Assembly: GCA_902550285.1 (NCBI GenBank)
Contig: CACCYQ010000005.1
Span: 1 to 42,103, forward strand
DNA length: 42,103 nucleotides
Direction: 5' to 3'
Origin: an uncultured Pelagibacteraceae bacterium
GTDB taxonomy: Bacteria; Pseudomonadota; Alphaproteobacteria; Pelagibacterales; Pelagibacteraceae
Shown: positions 24,516 to 35,832 of the stretch, one piece after another
Layout of the letters: every line of letters begins with the position of its first letter
Position numbering within the stretch: the first letter of the stretch is position 1
Translations under genes and position numbers: made by a program
Notes under the pieces: model-generated
What the model was told of the DNA's origin: nothing
Database searches by the model: none
Seen by the model: only the letters and a program-made list of their open reading frames with translations

Positions 24516-25490
24516 TTATGTTCCTATGTTCCTTGTAAAAACTGTTACTATAACAGAATCTCTTAAGTATCTGTCTTTAAATGCTTTTCCTCTTGTTCCT
24601 CCAAGTCCTTGGATTAATTTTTTTGCTTTTAATCTAAAAAAATTACTTTTTGATCTAAATGTTATTCTTAAATCTATAGATCTTATTTCATAAATCTTTG
24701 CAGCATCCACGTCAGATCTTACGGTAGGTATTATTTTTCCATCCTTATCGAACGCCATAAACTCCATATCAACTACATGATCACGAATTTTTTGTTCAAC
24801 ATAACACTCTGCACATAGATCAACGTCACCTGTCCATTCACCATTATCAGGATCATCTCCAGCAGGTACCTGTTCCTGTTGCCACAACTCAAGTGTTTTA
24901 TATATTGAATAATAATTATCAGGATTTTCAGTTGTGCCTCCTGTTTCAGGTAGTGCGTAGTAAGTTACTCTATATCTTTTATAATATTGTTCATCTTCAT
25001 CCCATTGATTGAAATCATCATAAACGATATGAATTCTATCACAGCAGGTGTCTTCACCCTCATTATGCCTTTTTATATCTGCAGGTGCATAATCTGCCAT
25101 ACCATTTTCGGTTCTTCCTTTTGCATAACCCAATGCAGATTCAGTAGGGCCTTTATCTTTAATTATTGAAATAGGATCATGAGATAAATGGACAGCTCCT
25201 CCAGTGATAAAATTTAAATATGTTCTTTGCGGAACTTGATCACCATTTTCAAAACTATTATTTGTACCAACGACATATCTAAATCCTGCTAACCTAATGT
25301 CTCTAATTAACATTTCAATTATATCTCTTCCTGAACGACTTATTTTAGCTTTATTTGTTACTTGGGAATAACTTTGATTGACAACTGTGTAGGTAGTATA
25401 CATCGCTCCCATAATTATAGTTGAAATGACTATTCCAATAAGAACTTCAATTAAGGTTAATCCAGAAATATGTTTTTTAAATTTAGCCAC
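24516..25490 (-). CDS. pilW: Minor pilin PilW-like
   Basis: The leader is KFKKHISG^LTLIEVLIGIVISTIIMG, with Glu5 present. I choose the GTG at 25490 as start: GGAGG lies 8 nt upstream, and it overlaps the pilV stop by 8 bp. The ATG two codons earlier sits only 2 nt after that GGAGG, and the track start at 25526 lies deeper inside pilV. The protein is about 324 aa, large as in PilW proteins. The head contains a CCD motif and a CAEC motif (LCAECYVEQKIRDHVVDMEF), so disulfides are likely. The segment 'RDIIEMLIRDIRLAGFRYV' is typical of PilW/GspJ N-terminal regions. It would be part of the pilus tip priming complex with PilV, PilX and the FimT-like protein. Confidence 0.84.
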   Translation of the reverse strand: MAKFKKHISGLTLIEVLIGIVISTIIMGAMYTTYTVVNQSYSQVTNKAKISRSGRDIIEMLIRDIRLAGFRYVVGTNNSFENGDQVPQRTYLNFITGGAVHLSHDPISIIKDKGPTESALGYAKGRTENGMADYAPADIKRHNEGEDTCCDRIHIVYDDFNQWDEDEQYYKRYRVTYYALPETGGTTENPDNYYSIYKTLELWQQEQVPAGDDPDNGEWTGDVDLCAECYVEQKIRDHVVDMEFMAFDKDGKIIPTVRSDVDAAKIYEIRSIDLRITFRSKSNFFRLKAKKLIQGLGGTRGKAFKDRYLRDSVIVTVFTRNIGT

Positions 25491-26154
25491 CAGCATTTCC
25501 TCCGTCTCCCATACCTGCTGGTTCATCTCCTTCTTTATTAATCTTGAATTCTTTTAATTCATAATCAGCTTGGAAATATAAATATTTTCTTTTTTTACCA
25601 CCATTTAAATTGATTTGAATTCTGCCTATGTACATTCCTTCATCGGTGACATTTGTATTTTGCAAAGTACAACTATCCCATTTACATATTTTATAAACTC
25701 TTACTGTTTTTATGTCATTTTCGTTTTGGCATTTAACAAATCTATTTCCTTTAAATAAAGATTGCCATTTTGCGTCTTTAACTGCATAAGCTTTATCATC
25801 AGCTGCGGGTGCAACATCATCATAAAGATTTGATACTTTGCCATCATCCGTCGCGCCTAGATTGACGCCATCTGCAAGTTTTTTTGGTCCACATTGATCA
25901 ACTTCAGCAACAAAGGATTTGTTAGATAGTTCATCCATATATTTAACTCCAGTTTTGTTTATAGAATCTTTGCTACCAATTATGTCTTCGGCTATCATAT
26001 TTACTATAAAGTTTGCTTTTGTTCTTTCACCTGAGGTGTCAATCGATCTAACTGAAAAAGAAACCATTTGTAAGACCGCTACAAACCCTATTCCAACAAT
26101 TACTGTTGCTACAAGAGCTTCTATTATTGACAATCCAAAAATTCTTTTGTTCAT
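25483..26154 (-). CDS. pilV: Minor pilin PilV-like
   Basis: The protein has 223 aa with prepilin leader MNKRIFG^LSIIEALVATVIVGIGFVAVLQM. The +5 glutamate is present, and the 'SxIEalVAxVIxxIG' pattern is typical of PilV/GspI. Cysteines occur in the head (DQCGPKK, VKCQNEN, YKICKWDSCTLQ). A glycine-rich C-terminus (GMGDGGNAGG) overlaps the ribosome binding site of pilW. It starts 8 bp after the FimT-like gene. Confidence 0.84.
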   Translation of the reverse strand: MNKRIFGLSIIEALVATVIVGIGFVAVLQMVSFSVRSIDTSGERTKANFIVNMIAEDIIGSKDSINKTGVKYMDELSNKSFVAEVDQCGPKKLADGVNLGATDDGKVSNLYDDVAPAADDKAYAVKDAKWQSLFKGNRFVKCQNENDIKTVRVYKICKWDSCTLQNTNVTDEGMYIGRIQINLNGGKKRKYLYFQADYELKEFKINKEGDEPAGMGDGGNAGG

Positions 26155-26162
26155 AAATTATT

Positions 26163-26873
26163 CTATTGTAATACCCAAGCTGGATCTTTTGTAGCAGTTT
26201 GATATCTATATTTATCTACTGTTACTTCTCCAAATCTACTCCAATTAATTGAATGAGCAAGTTCAGTTGTAGCATTCGCTTTTCCTCTTACGTCTTCTGT
26301 CCAGTCATTCATTACACATGTATTAAAAGCATTTGTTCTTCTACAAAGAATTAAGTAATCTGCTCCATCTAATGGGGTATAATATTTTCCAGTTTTAGAA
26401 AAACATACTGCATAAATGGCAGGTGCTCCTGCGGTTAAATTTGTTGCAGTTTTTTCTAAAACTATTTGATTAACTTCAACAAGATTTCCAACTCCTCCAA
26501 TATCATTCCAATAAGGGTTGCCATTTAATATATTTTCAGTCCTACATCTTAAATTAATATTTCTTTCCCACCAATCACTTTGGTTAAATAGATCTGAAAA
26601 TGTTGAAGTGTTCATTCCTTTTGACGTTAAGGTTATATCGTTTGCTGTAACCGCTATCTCGACTTGTACAAAAGCGTACTGACCTCTTTTCACTTGCGCA
26701 TTGATTGCTTGGAATACACTTTTTGCTCTTTGAATATCATCTTGTACTTGCCGCGTTGTTCTCCAATCTCTAAAATTTGGATAAGCAACACTGGATACTA
26801 CTCCAATGATCATAAGTACAATTAATAATTCTAAGACTGTAATACCCTTAATGCTCTTTACCTGCGCTAGCAT
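26163..26873 (-). CDS. fimT: FimT/GspH-like minor pilin
   Basis: The protein has 236 aa. Leader MLAQVKSIKG^ITVLELLIVLMIIGVVSSVAYPNFRDW has Glu5 and the 'AYPnfrdw' sequence common to FimT/FimU/GspH pilins. The head has an 'AKSVFQAINAQVKRGQYAFVQVEI' helix-strand arrangement typical of the family. Cysteines are present (LRCRTEN, YAVCFSK, LILCRR, NTCVMND). Its start lies 26 bp inside the end of pilT, so it is translated in close coupling to the retraction motor. The exact family member (FimT versus FimU) cannot be decided here. Confidence 0.8.
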   Translation of the reverse strand: MLAQVKSIKGITVLELLIVLMIIGVVSSVAYPNFRDWRTTRQVQDDIQRAKSVFQAINAQVKRGQYAFVQVEIAVTANDITLTSKGMNTSTFSDLFNQSDWWERNINLRCRTENILNGNPYWNDIGGVGNLVEVNQIVLEKTATNLTAGAPAIYAVCFSKTGKYYTPLDGADYLILCRRTNAFNTCVMNDWTEDVRGKANATTELAHSINWSRFGEVTVDKYRYQTATKDPAWVLQ

Positions 26874-27861
26874 CTATTTTACCTGCTTTCACTAGTTCTT
26901 CTAATGACTTGGTCATGGTTATCATTCCATCTTTAACTGCAGTTTGCATGATGCTCGGAATTTGATGAATTTTAGATTCTCTAATTAAGTTTTGAATAGG
27001 AGCAGTACACTTCATCACTTCAAAAGCACCTACACGACCTTGGCCATCTTTTGTTTTTAATAATCTTTGTGTCACTACCATTTTTAATGATGTAGAAATT
27101 TGTGCACGTATCTGTGCTTGTTGTTCAGGTGGAAAAACGTCTATAATTCTATTTATCGTACTTGGGGCTCCACTTGTATGCAATGTTCCAAAAACTAAAT
27201 GTCCTGTCTCTGCGGCTGTTAATGCAAGTCCAACAGTTTCTAAATCACGCATCTCTCCAACAAGTATTACATCTGGGTCTTCTCTTAGTGCAGCCTTCAG
27301 GGCACTTGCAAAACTCTTTGTTTGTTTCCCCACTTCTCTATGAGAGACAATACTTTTTATATCTTTATGTATAAACTCTACTGGATCTTCAACAGTAATT
27401 ATGTTTGAAGTTCTTGTTTTATTAATCTCATTAACTATTGCTGCAAGTGTTGTGGATTTTCCTGAACCTGTTGGTCCTGTTACTAAAACCAGTCCTTTAT
27501 GCATATCAATAATATCATAAAGTACTTGTGGTAAATCAAATTGTGCCATTTCAGGCATTACAGTTTCTACTCTTCTAAGTACGGCAGCAGGACCATTAAT
27601 AGTTTTATAAAAATTAGCTCTAAATCTTAATCCGCTTAAAGTTACAGATGAATCCAATTCATGTGTTTCTTGAAACCTTTTAGTCTCAACCTCATTACAG
27701 TTGCTAGCCATAAGGTCCATAAGATCTTGTGCCTTAACAACAACTTCTTTTACCTTATAGATTTCACCAGTCTGTCTATAGCCAAGTGGTGATCCAGATC
27801 TAATGTGAAAATCTGAAATTTTTTTATTATTTTTTGCTAATTCTTCTAATTTATCAAACAT
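26848..27861 (-). CDS. pilT: Type IV pilus retraction ATPase PilT
   Basis: The protein has 337 aa, slightly short of the usual ~345. Walker A is GPTGSGKST at 129-137, Walker B-type sequence is DVILVGEMRDLET, and the His box is HLVFGTLHTSGAPSTINRIID. No cysteine zinc site is present, which separates it from PilB. The C-terminal motif APIQNLIRE corresponds to the retraction-specific AIRNLIRE motif. It drives pilus disassembly, and so twitching or DNA uptake. It is the first gene of the operon that ends with pilY1, an unusual neighbourhood since pilT often stands apart. No pilU paralogue is in the window. Confidence 0.94.
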   Translation of the reverse strand: MFDKLEELAKNNKKISDFHIRSGSPLGYRQTGEIYKVKEVVVKAQDLMDLMASNCNEVETKRFQETHELDSSVTLSGLRFRANFYKTINGPAAVLRRVETVMPEMAQFDLPQVLYDIIDMHKGLVLVTGPTGSGKSTTLAAIVNEINKTRTSNIITVEDPVEFIHKDIKSIVSHREVGKQTKSFASALKAALREDPDVILVGEMRDLETVGLALTAAETGHLVFGTLHTSGAPSTINRIIDVFPPEQQAQIRAQISTSLKMVVTQRLLKTKDGQGRVGAFEVMKCTAPIQNLIRESKIHQIPSIMQTAVKDGMITMTKSLEELVKAGKIDASAGKEH

Positions 27862-27899
27862 AAAAATTTTACTATATAATAATAAAAATCAACAAATAA

Positions 27900-27915
27900 C
27901 AAAGTTTAAACTTTG
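27900..27915. repeat. Perfect palindrome CAAAGTTTAAACTTTG upstream of pilT
   Basis: This 16-bp perfect palindrome lies in the 117-bp gap, 39 bp before the pilT start and 64 bp after the rodA stop. It could be a dimeric operator for the pilT-pilY1 operon, or a weak hairpin ending the mre-rodA transcript (6-bp stem, TTAA loop). There is no strong T-run after the stem. Confidence 0.5.
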
Positions 27916-27978
27916 AATTATACCCAAAATAGTTAAAAAAAATTCAATATTTTAAGTAATTTTAACTCTAATAGCAGC

Positions 27979-29103
27979 TTATGAAACTAACTGCCTTTGA
28001 TAAATATTGGCACTCATAACTATACTAAAACCTATCATGGTTGCCAGCATTGAAGATCCTCCGTAAGACATGATTGGTAAAGGAGATCCAACGATTGGCA
28101 ACAGTCCTAAAACCATACACATGTTTACCGAAATATATATGAAAATTGCTGAAGCAAAACCAAAGCAAAATAATCTTCCAAAAAAACTTCTTGATTGATA
28201 TCCTATTCTTATAATTCTAAATATCATTATCGCGTAAACTAATAATAATACTAATGAACCTAAAAATCCGAATTCTTCTGAAAATAAAGTGAAAATAAAA
28301 TCTGTATGTTTTTCAGGTAAAAATTCTAAATAACCTTGAGTTCCTTTTAAAAATCCCTTTCCAAATAATCCTCCAGATCCAACTGCTATTTTAGATTGTA
28401 TTATTTGATATCCGGCTCCAAGGGGATCTTTATCAGGATTGAAAAAAGTTAATATTCTTAATTTTTGGTAAGGTTTTAAAAAAGAAATTACAAATGGTGT
28501 AGAAATAATAAATATTAAACTGCTGTATACAAAGTATTTTACATTTACACCTGCTAACCACAAAACCATCAAACCACTTAGGGCTATTAATATTGAAGTA
28601 CCCAAATCAGGTTGTGCTACTACTAAAAATATTGGAATAATTAATATTACTATTGGAATAGCTAATGAAATAATTTTATTAACGTTATTAATTTGTACTC
28701 GATGATAATATTTTGCAAAACATACAATTATAGCAATTTTCATTAATTCAGAGGGTTGCAAATTTATAAAGTATAAATTAATCCATCTTTGTGAACCTTG
28801 AGCTGTCACTCCATAAAAAGAAGCTGCTATTAATAATAATAAAACTATTATATAAAAAACATATCCTGTAGCGTGCCAAAATTTTATATTAACAAAAGAC
28901 ATGAAAATCATTAATGAGAAAAAAATTATAAATCTTAAAATATGATTTTTAGTATGGTAAAGTGCATCTCCACCATCTGTAGAGTACATTGCAAAAATAC
29001 TTATAATTCCAATAATTAAAATGCAGATCAATAATGTAAAATCAAATGATCTTATTTTTTGAAAAAACGTTAATTGATTTGAATAATGAAATTGCTGAAG
29101 CAT
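27979..29103 (-). CDS. rodA: Rod-shape peptidoglycan glycosyltransferase RodA
   Basis: The SEDS family protein has 374 aa with about ten membrane helices. The family signature region appears as 'GSGGLFGKGFLKGTQGYLEFLPEKHTDFIFTLFSEEFGFLG', shared by RodA/FtsW/SpoVE. The conserved 'QPSELMKIAI' and 'QPDLGTSIL' segments are also present. It polymerises glycan strands during side-wall elongation with PBP2. It overlaps the PBP2 gene by one base and ends the leuA-mre operon. Position next to mrdA favours RodA over FtsW. Confidence 0.95.
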   Translation of the reverse strand: MLQQFHYSNQLTFFQKIRSFDFTLLICILIIGIISIFAMYSTDGGDALYHTKNHILRFIIFFSLMIFMSFVNIKFWHATGYVFYIIVLLLLIAASFYGVTAQGSQRWINLYFINLQPSELMKIAIIVCFAKYYHRVQINNVNKIISLAIPIVILIIPIFLVVAQPDLGTSILIALSGLMVLWLAGVNVKYFVYSSLIFIISTPFVISFLKPYQKLRILTFFNPDKDPLGAGYQIIQSKIAVGSGGLFGKGFLKGTQGYLEFLPEKHTDFIFTLFSEEFGFLGSLVLLLVYAIMIFRIIRIGYQSRSFFGRLFCFGFASAIFIYISVNMCMVLGLLPIVGSPLPIMSYGGSSMLATMIGFSIVMSANIYQRQLVS

Positions 29104-31070
29104 TAAACTTTTACACCTTTTTGGTTAGTAGTTTTTTCTCTTAATTCATGTCTATCAATTATTAATTTAAACAATTTTTTTGCTATAGGAGCTGCTGCTT
29201 TACTTCCTGAACCCCCGTGTTCAACAAGCACACTCAATGCATATCTTGGTTCTTTGTAAGGACCAAAAGCAACAAACCATGCATGGTCTCTATCTTTGTA
29301 AGGAATTTGGTAAGTTTCTAAATCCAGCTCTCTTTCTTCCTCAGTTATTCTTTTTACCTGAGAAGTTCCAGTTTTTCCTGCATATTGATATTTTGGATCG
29401 TCAATTCTTGAACCATAAGATGTTCCATAAACTTCGTTTGTTGATCTAAACATTGCATCTAAAACAAATTTTATATTTTCATGATTTCTAACCAGAGACT
29501 TATACTTTGTTTTTTTTCTCAATAAATCACCCGTCACATTAAACAATGTATCTTTTCTTTTTTTTATTTCATCTTTGGCTTGAAGCATTTTTTTTCTTAT
29601 TTCTTCAGCAGATTCTTGGTTTTTGTTTATAGTAATTCTTGGATATATTTTATAACCTCCATTTGCTAACTGCGCAGTCATTAAACATAATTGCAGCGGG
29701 TTAGTTTGAATGTAACCTTGGCCAATACCAGTAATAATTGTTTCTCCCAAATACCAATTTTGTCCGATATTTTCTTTCTTCCATTTAGTAGAAGGAACAA
29801 CGCCTTTTTTTTCATTAGGAAAATAATCACCAAGAACCTGTTTCCCTAGTCCAAATTTCATTGCAGTTTCATTTAATCTATCGACACCAAGCAATCTTGA
29901 AGCTTCATAAAAATAAATATCACATGATTGTTTAATTGCATTTTTTAAAGACATATATCCATGACCCTTTTTTTTCCAACAGTGATAAGTATGTCCATAC
30001 ATTTCAATTTTACCTTGGCATCTCACCTGCATTTTTGTACTTAATACATCATTTTCTAAGGCTGAAAGTGCAACAATAGGCTTTATTGTGGAGCCAGGAG
30101 CGTACAATCCTGATAATGTTTTATTTAGCAAAGGTTTAAGTGGATCTTTTTTAATTTCATTCCATTTTTGAAAATCAACTCCATATAAAAATAAATTAGG
30201 ATCAAATGCAGGAGAAGAATTCATAGCAATAATTTCTCCAGTATAAATATCCATCACACTTATAGAGCCAGCTTTATCTTTAAGTAGTTCTTGCGTGAAC
30301 TTTTGTATTTCACTATCAATAGTTAATTTTATTGTTTTTCCTTCTTCTCCTTCAATATAATCAATTTGATTAATTCTTTTTCCATAGGCATTTACCTCAT
30401 ATCTCTGAATGCTGTTTGTTCCAATGAGCTCATTTTCAAAATTTTTCTCTAGACCAGATTTCCCGACTCTTAAACCTGGGACATTTCGTTGTTTTATTAT
30501 TTCGCTATTATTTAGGTCTTCTTTACTTACTTGCGCAACATATCCTAAAACATGGGTGTAACTTTTGCTATAAGGATAGCTTCTTCCAATAGTTATAATA
30601 GGTTTTGCACCAGCTAAATCATGAAGGTAATAATTTATTTTTGAAAATTCTTCCCAGCTTAAATTTTCAGAAACAATTAAAGTTTCCCAGGGCTTTTGCT
30701 TATTTTTTTTCTTAATTAATTTTGCTAGTTTTGCATTATCAAAACCAAGGATATCTCTAAGCCTTACCATCAGATATCTAAAATCCTCAACTTGTTCTGG
30801 AATAACATGTAATTGATAAACTTCCAAATTTCCTGCTATTGTGTTTCCAAAGTAATCTAAAAATTTACCTCTTACAGGTGGTAATCTAGATTCTCTTAAT
30901 CTGTTTTTATCTGAAAGTGTTAAATATTTTTTGTTTTCGCTTATCTGTAAAGAAAAAAGTCTTCCAACAATTCCTGTAAATACAACTGCTTTGGCTAATG
31001 AGAAAATAAACATTCTTCTGTTTATTGTGCTCAGCTTTCTAAAAACTGTATTGCCGCCTTCTTCAATCAT
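29103..31070 (-). CDS. mrdA: Penicillin-binding protein 2 (elongasome transpeptidase)
   Basis: The protein has 655 aa. An N-terminal membrane helix (~residues 22-42) leads to a PBP dimer domain ('LPPVRGKFLDYFGNTIAGN'). In the transpeptidase domain the SxxK motif is APGSTIKP (catalytic Ser in STIK), the SxN-equivalent is KQSCDIYFYE (SCD, as in PBP2), and the KTG motif is AGKTGTSQV. It cross-links new peptidoglycan with RodA under MreB control. Its start region overlaps the mreD stop by 8 bp, and its stop overlaps the rodA start. Confidence 0.95.
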   Translation of the reverse strand: MIEEGGNTVFRKLSTINRRMFIFSLAKAVVFTGIVGRLFSLQISENKKYLTLSDKNRLRESRLPPVRGKFLDYFGNTIAGNLEVYQLHVIPEQVEDFRYLMVRLRDILGFDNAKLAKLIKKKNKQKPWETLIVSENLSWEEFSKINYYLHDLAGAKPIITIGRSYPYSKSYTHVLGYVAQVSKEDLNNSEIIKQRNVPGLRVGKSGLEKNFENELIGTNSIQRYEVNAYGKRINQIDYIEGEEGKTIKLTIDSEIQKFTQELLKDKAGSISVMDIYTGEIIAMNSSPAFDPNLFLYGVDFQKWNEIKKDPLKPLLNKTLSGLYAPGSTIKPIVALSALENDVLSTKMQVRCQGKIEMYGHTYHCWKKKGHGYMSLKNAIKQSCDIYFYEASRLLGVDRLNETAMKFGLGKQVLGDYFPNEKKGVVPSTKWKKENIGQNWYLGETIITGIGQGYIQTNPLQLCLMTAQLANGGYKIYPRITINKNQESAEEIRKKMLQAKDEIKKRKDTLFNVTGDLLRKKTKYKSLVRNHENIKFVLDAMFRSTNEVYGTSYGSRIDDPKYQYAGKTGTSQVKRITEEERELDLETYQIPYKDRDHAWFVAFGPYKEPRYALSVLVEHGGSGSKAAAPIAKKLFKLIIDRHELREKTTNQKGVKV

Positions 31071-31584
31071 CGCTTTTACCTTTAAAAACTATTTTTTTAT
31101 ACATCTCAAAAATATATGAAAAAAAATAATAAAGAAGAAATGTAAATAAAATATTTGTAGCTATTTCATAATAGTTAACTTCAATTAAAAAAAATGTAAT
31201 TAACATTAAATAATTAATTGCTGTAACTACCATTACTGTAAAAAGAAAAAATAACCACTCGTTAATTAAATTTGGTCTTAAAGTAATGTTTCTTAAATAA
31301 GCTGCAAAACCACAAATTAATAAATACGTTAAACCACTTGTGCCAATTGGAAAACCTATTACTACGTCGTTAAACAATCCGGCTATAAATATATAGCCAT
31401 AGCTTAAAGTTTGGGCTCTTTTTAAACTCCAATAAAAAATTAATATGAAAGGAAAATTGAATGAAAAATATTTATAATTTAAATAATTTAAATCAAATTC
31501 ATTCATTACCGAGATATATAATAATATTAATGGTCCAAAATTTAAAATCTTTCTAAATATTGATGATTTGGTTTGAATGGCCAT
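31063..31584 (-). CDS. mreD: Rod-shape-determining protein MreD
   Basis: The protein has 173 aa and is almost entirely hydrophobic, with about five membrane helices, as in the poorly conserved MreD family. Recognition depends on the segment 'GLFNDVVIGFPIGTSGLTYLLICG', which matches the 'G.l.Dl..g.p.G...l' pattern of MreD. Position between mreC and mrdA supports this. It follows mreC with no gap. Confidence 0.9.
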   Translation of the reverse strand: MAIQTKSSIFRKILNFGPLILLYISVMNEFDLNYLNYKYFSFNFPFILIFYWSLKRAQTLSYGYIFIAGLFNDVVIGFPIGTSGLTYLLICGFAAYLRNITLRPNLINEWLFFLFTVMVVTAINYLMLITFFLIEVNYYEIATNILFTFLLYYFFSYIFEMYKKIVFKGKSDD

Positions 31585-32430
31585 TTAGTTTTCCTCAGCT
31601 GAAAATGAAACTAATTTTATAAAATTCAGTTGCGAAAGATCTGAAAAAAAAATAATAGAATAATTTTCTTCATCTAATTTTTTTACTTTTCCAATAGGAA
31701 TTCCAGATTTAAATATTCCTCCAGATCCAGATGTATAAACTATATCATCTTGGTTCACGCCAGACCCTTCTTTGAAATATTGCAAATATCCATTATTTTT
31801 TCCTGTGCCTGATAAGATTGATTGAATGTTGCCTGGTTCTATTGATACTGGGATTTTACTATTTAAATCTGATAACAGCAAAGCTCTGGAAGTTGAATAG
31901 TTTACTTCAACTATTTTACCAACTAAATATTCTTTATCTAATACAGCCATTCCAATTTGAACATCATCTTTACTACCTTTGTTGATAATTATTGATCTTA
32001 AAAAGGGACTATTTTTATCTAATAAAACTTTTCCAATTAATTCTTCAGAATTATTAATATATTCGTCTATTAAAGTTCTTAATCTTTTATTTTCTTCAAT
32101 AATAAATTTTGTATTGTATTCTTTGGATTGTAATTCTTTTAAATTTTCTTTTGTAGATTCATAATCCCTATAAAGTTCAAAATGATCTTGAATTGCTCTT
32201 CTAGAGTTTAGAATTTGTTTTTCGGGGATAGATGCAATAAATGATGCTCTATAAACTACTTCGTTTAAAGATAATTTAAGATAATTTATTGCAGAAAAAT
32301 TAAATCTACTTAGGACTATTAACAATATAGAAAATGTTATTAAAAAAAATAAAGAGAATCTTTGTTGATTATCCCTTTTTAAAAAAGCAGATCTAATAGC
32401 TATTACGAAATCGTCTCTGCTCGCTGCCAT
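31585..32430 (-). CDS. mreC: Rod-shape-determining protein MreC
   Basis: The protein has 281 aa. A short cytoplasmic N-terminus and one membrane helix (~25-45) are followed by a coiled coil (~90-125, 'YESTKENLKELQSKEYNTKFIIEENKRLRTLI'). The two-barrel periplasmic domain is characteristic of MreC ('INKGSKDDVQIGMAVLDKEYLVGKIVEV', 'VYTSGSGGIFKSGIPIGKV'). It couples cytoplasmic MreB to PBP2. It lies 6 bp after mreB. Confidence 0.95.
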   Translation of the reverse strand: MAASRDDFVIAIRSAFLKRDNQQRFSLFFLITFSILLIVLSRFNFSAINYLKLSLNEVVYRASFIASIPEKQILNSRRAIQDHFELYRDYESTKENLKELQSKEYNTKFIIEENKRLRTLIDEYINNSEELIGKVLLDKNSPFLRSIIINKGSKDDVQIGMAVLDKEYLVGKIVEVNYSTSRALLLSDLNSKIPVSIEPGNIQSILSGTGKNNGYLQYFKEGSGVNQDDIVYTSGSGGIFKSGIPIGKVKKLDEENYSIIFFSDLSQLNFIKLVSFSAEEN

Positions 32431-32436
32431 AATAAA

Positions 32437-35059
<2,623 letters not shown>

Positions 35060-35081
35060 ATGTGTAATTTTTCGGTAAACA

Positions 35082-35109
35082 AATATACAATCTATAATAG
35101 ATTTTGCAA
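35082..35109 (-). promoter_or_regulatory. Candidate leuA promoter with a palindrome in the spacer
   Basis: On the minus strand, TTGCAA (-35; 35104-35109) and TATATT (-10; 35082-35087) are 16 bp apart, about 20 bp before the leuA ATG. The spacer and its edge carry a palindrome (AATCTATTATAGATT, 35089-35103). This layout would let a dimeric repressor block RNA polymerase. It is inferred from sequence only. Confidence 0.45.
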
Positions 35110-35130
35110 AATAATTGTTTAATTATTTTG
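35107..35130. repeat. Inverted repeat CAAAATAATT / AATTATTTTG between the VTC gene and leuA
   Basis: Perfect 10-bp arms surround a 4-nt loop, starting 24 nt after the VTC-gene stop and directly upstream of the candidate leuA promoter. Both strands can form the hairpin, but it has only two G/C pairs and no T-run follows on the minus strand. It is either a weak terminator or a second binding site. Confidence 0.4.
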
Positions 35131-35153
35131 AATTATATAACCATTTTGAACGG

Positions 35154-35828
35154 TTATGAGTAAAACTTTGGAGTCTCAAAAGCTGAATTAACAAATTTAG
35201 AATTTTTTGACAGTCTCAAAGTAATTTCTTTTAAATTTTCTCTTACATACTTGTCCATCTTTGTTAAATATTTAAGCTCCAAAATTGTAACAAATGAAAA
35301 ATTTTTTACTAAATTTAATTGGCTATTATTTTTTAAAAATATACTTTTTAAATTATAGTCTACGGTAGCTCTAATCATTCCATTATTAGAAATAAAATAC
35401 TCCCTATCATAATGGGTGCTTAATAAAGGATATATTGTTTTTTTATTTTTAATTTTATTATTTATTACACTTTTTATAACTTCTAAATTATTTTGATTGG
35501 GAAACTTAAGGTTATTTAAATCATTAATTTTAATACTAATTTTTTTTGTCTCAGAGCCTTTTTTACTTTTAATTTCTAGTAAAGGATTTAATAATTTTTT
35601 TTCTTCATCATACCATCTAATTCTAACTTTCTTTTTGTTACTAACTCCATCTAAATTTTGTTTAATTGAAGAATAGTCTAAACTATCAAAGTAAATTGAA
35701 TTTACATTTCTTTTAGGATACTGCGACATAAAAAATAATTTAGATCTTATTAGGCAATTAATTAAGCTTAGATAGTTTCCACTTTTGAAAATCCATTTTC
35801 GCTCAAATCTATTTACTTTATTCATCAT
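35154..35828 (-). CDS. VTC-domain protein (polyphosphate polymerase-like tunnel fold)
   Basis: The protein has 224 aa, a single VTC domain. The N-terminal signature FERKWIF, the basic strands VRIRWY and LLEIKSKKG, and the acidic strand TILELKYL match the tunnel-fold pattern in which alternating Lys/Arg and Glu residues bind polyphosphate and metal. Substrate positions may include 'TVDYNL' and 'YPLLSTHYDREYF'. Stand-alone bacterial VTC-domain proteins are commonly encoded beside CotH-like and DUF4956 proteins, exactly as here. Whether this protein makes polyphosphate or acts on another phosphorylated substrate is not known. It is the last gene of the trio, 4 bp after the CotH-like gene. Confidence 0.8.
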   Translation of the reverse strand: MMNKVNRFERKWIFKSGNYLSLINCLIRSKLFFMSQYPKRNVNSIYFDSLDYSSIKQNLDGVSNKKKVRIRWYDEEKKLLNPLLEIKSKKGSETKKISIKINDLNNLKFPNQNNLEVIKSVINNKIKNKKTIYPLLSTHYDREYFISNNGMIRATVDYNLKSIFLKNNSQLNLVKNFSFVTILELKYLTKMDKYVRENLKEITLRLSKNSKFVNSAFETPKFYS

Positions 35829-35832
35829 TCAG

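Noticed and set aside
27162-27374. 70-aa plus-strand ORF opposite pilT
   Set aside because: It is a shadow of the conserved PilT motor domain.
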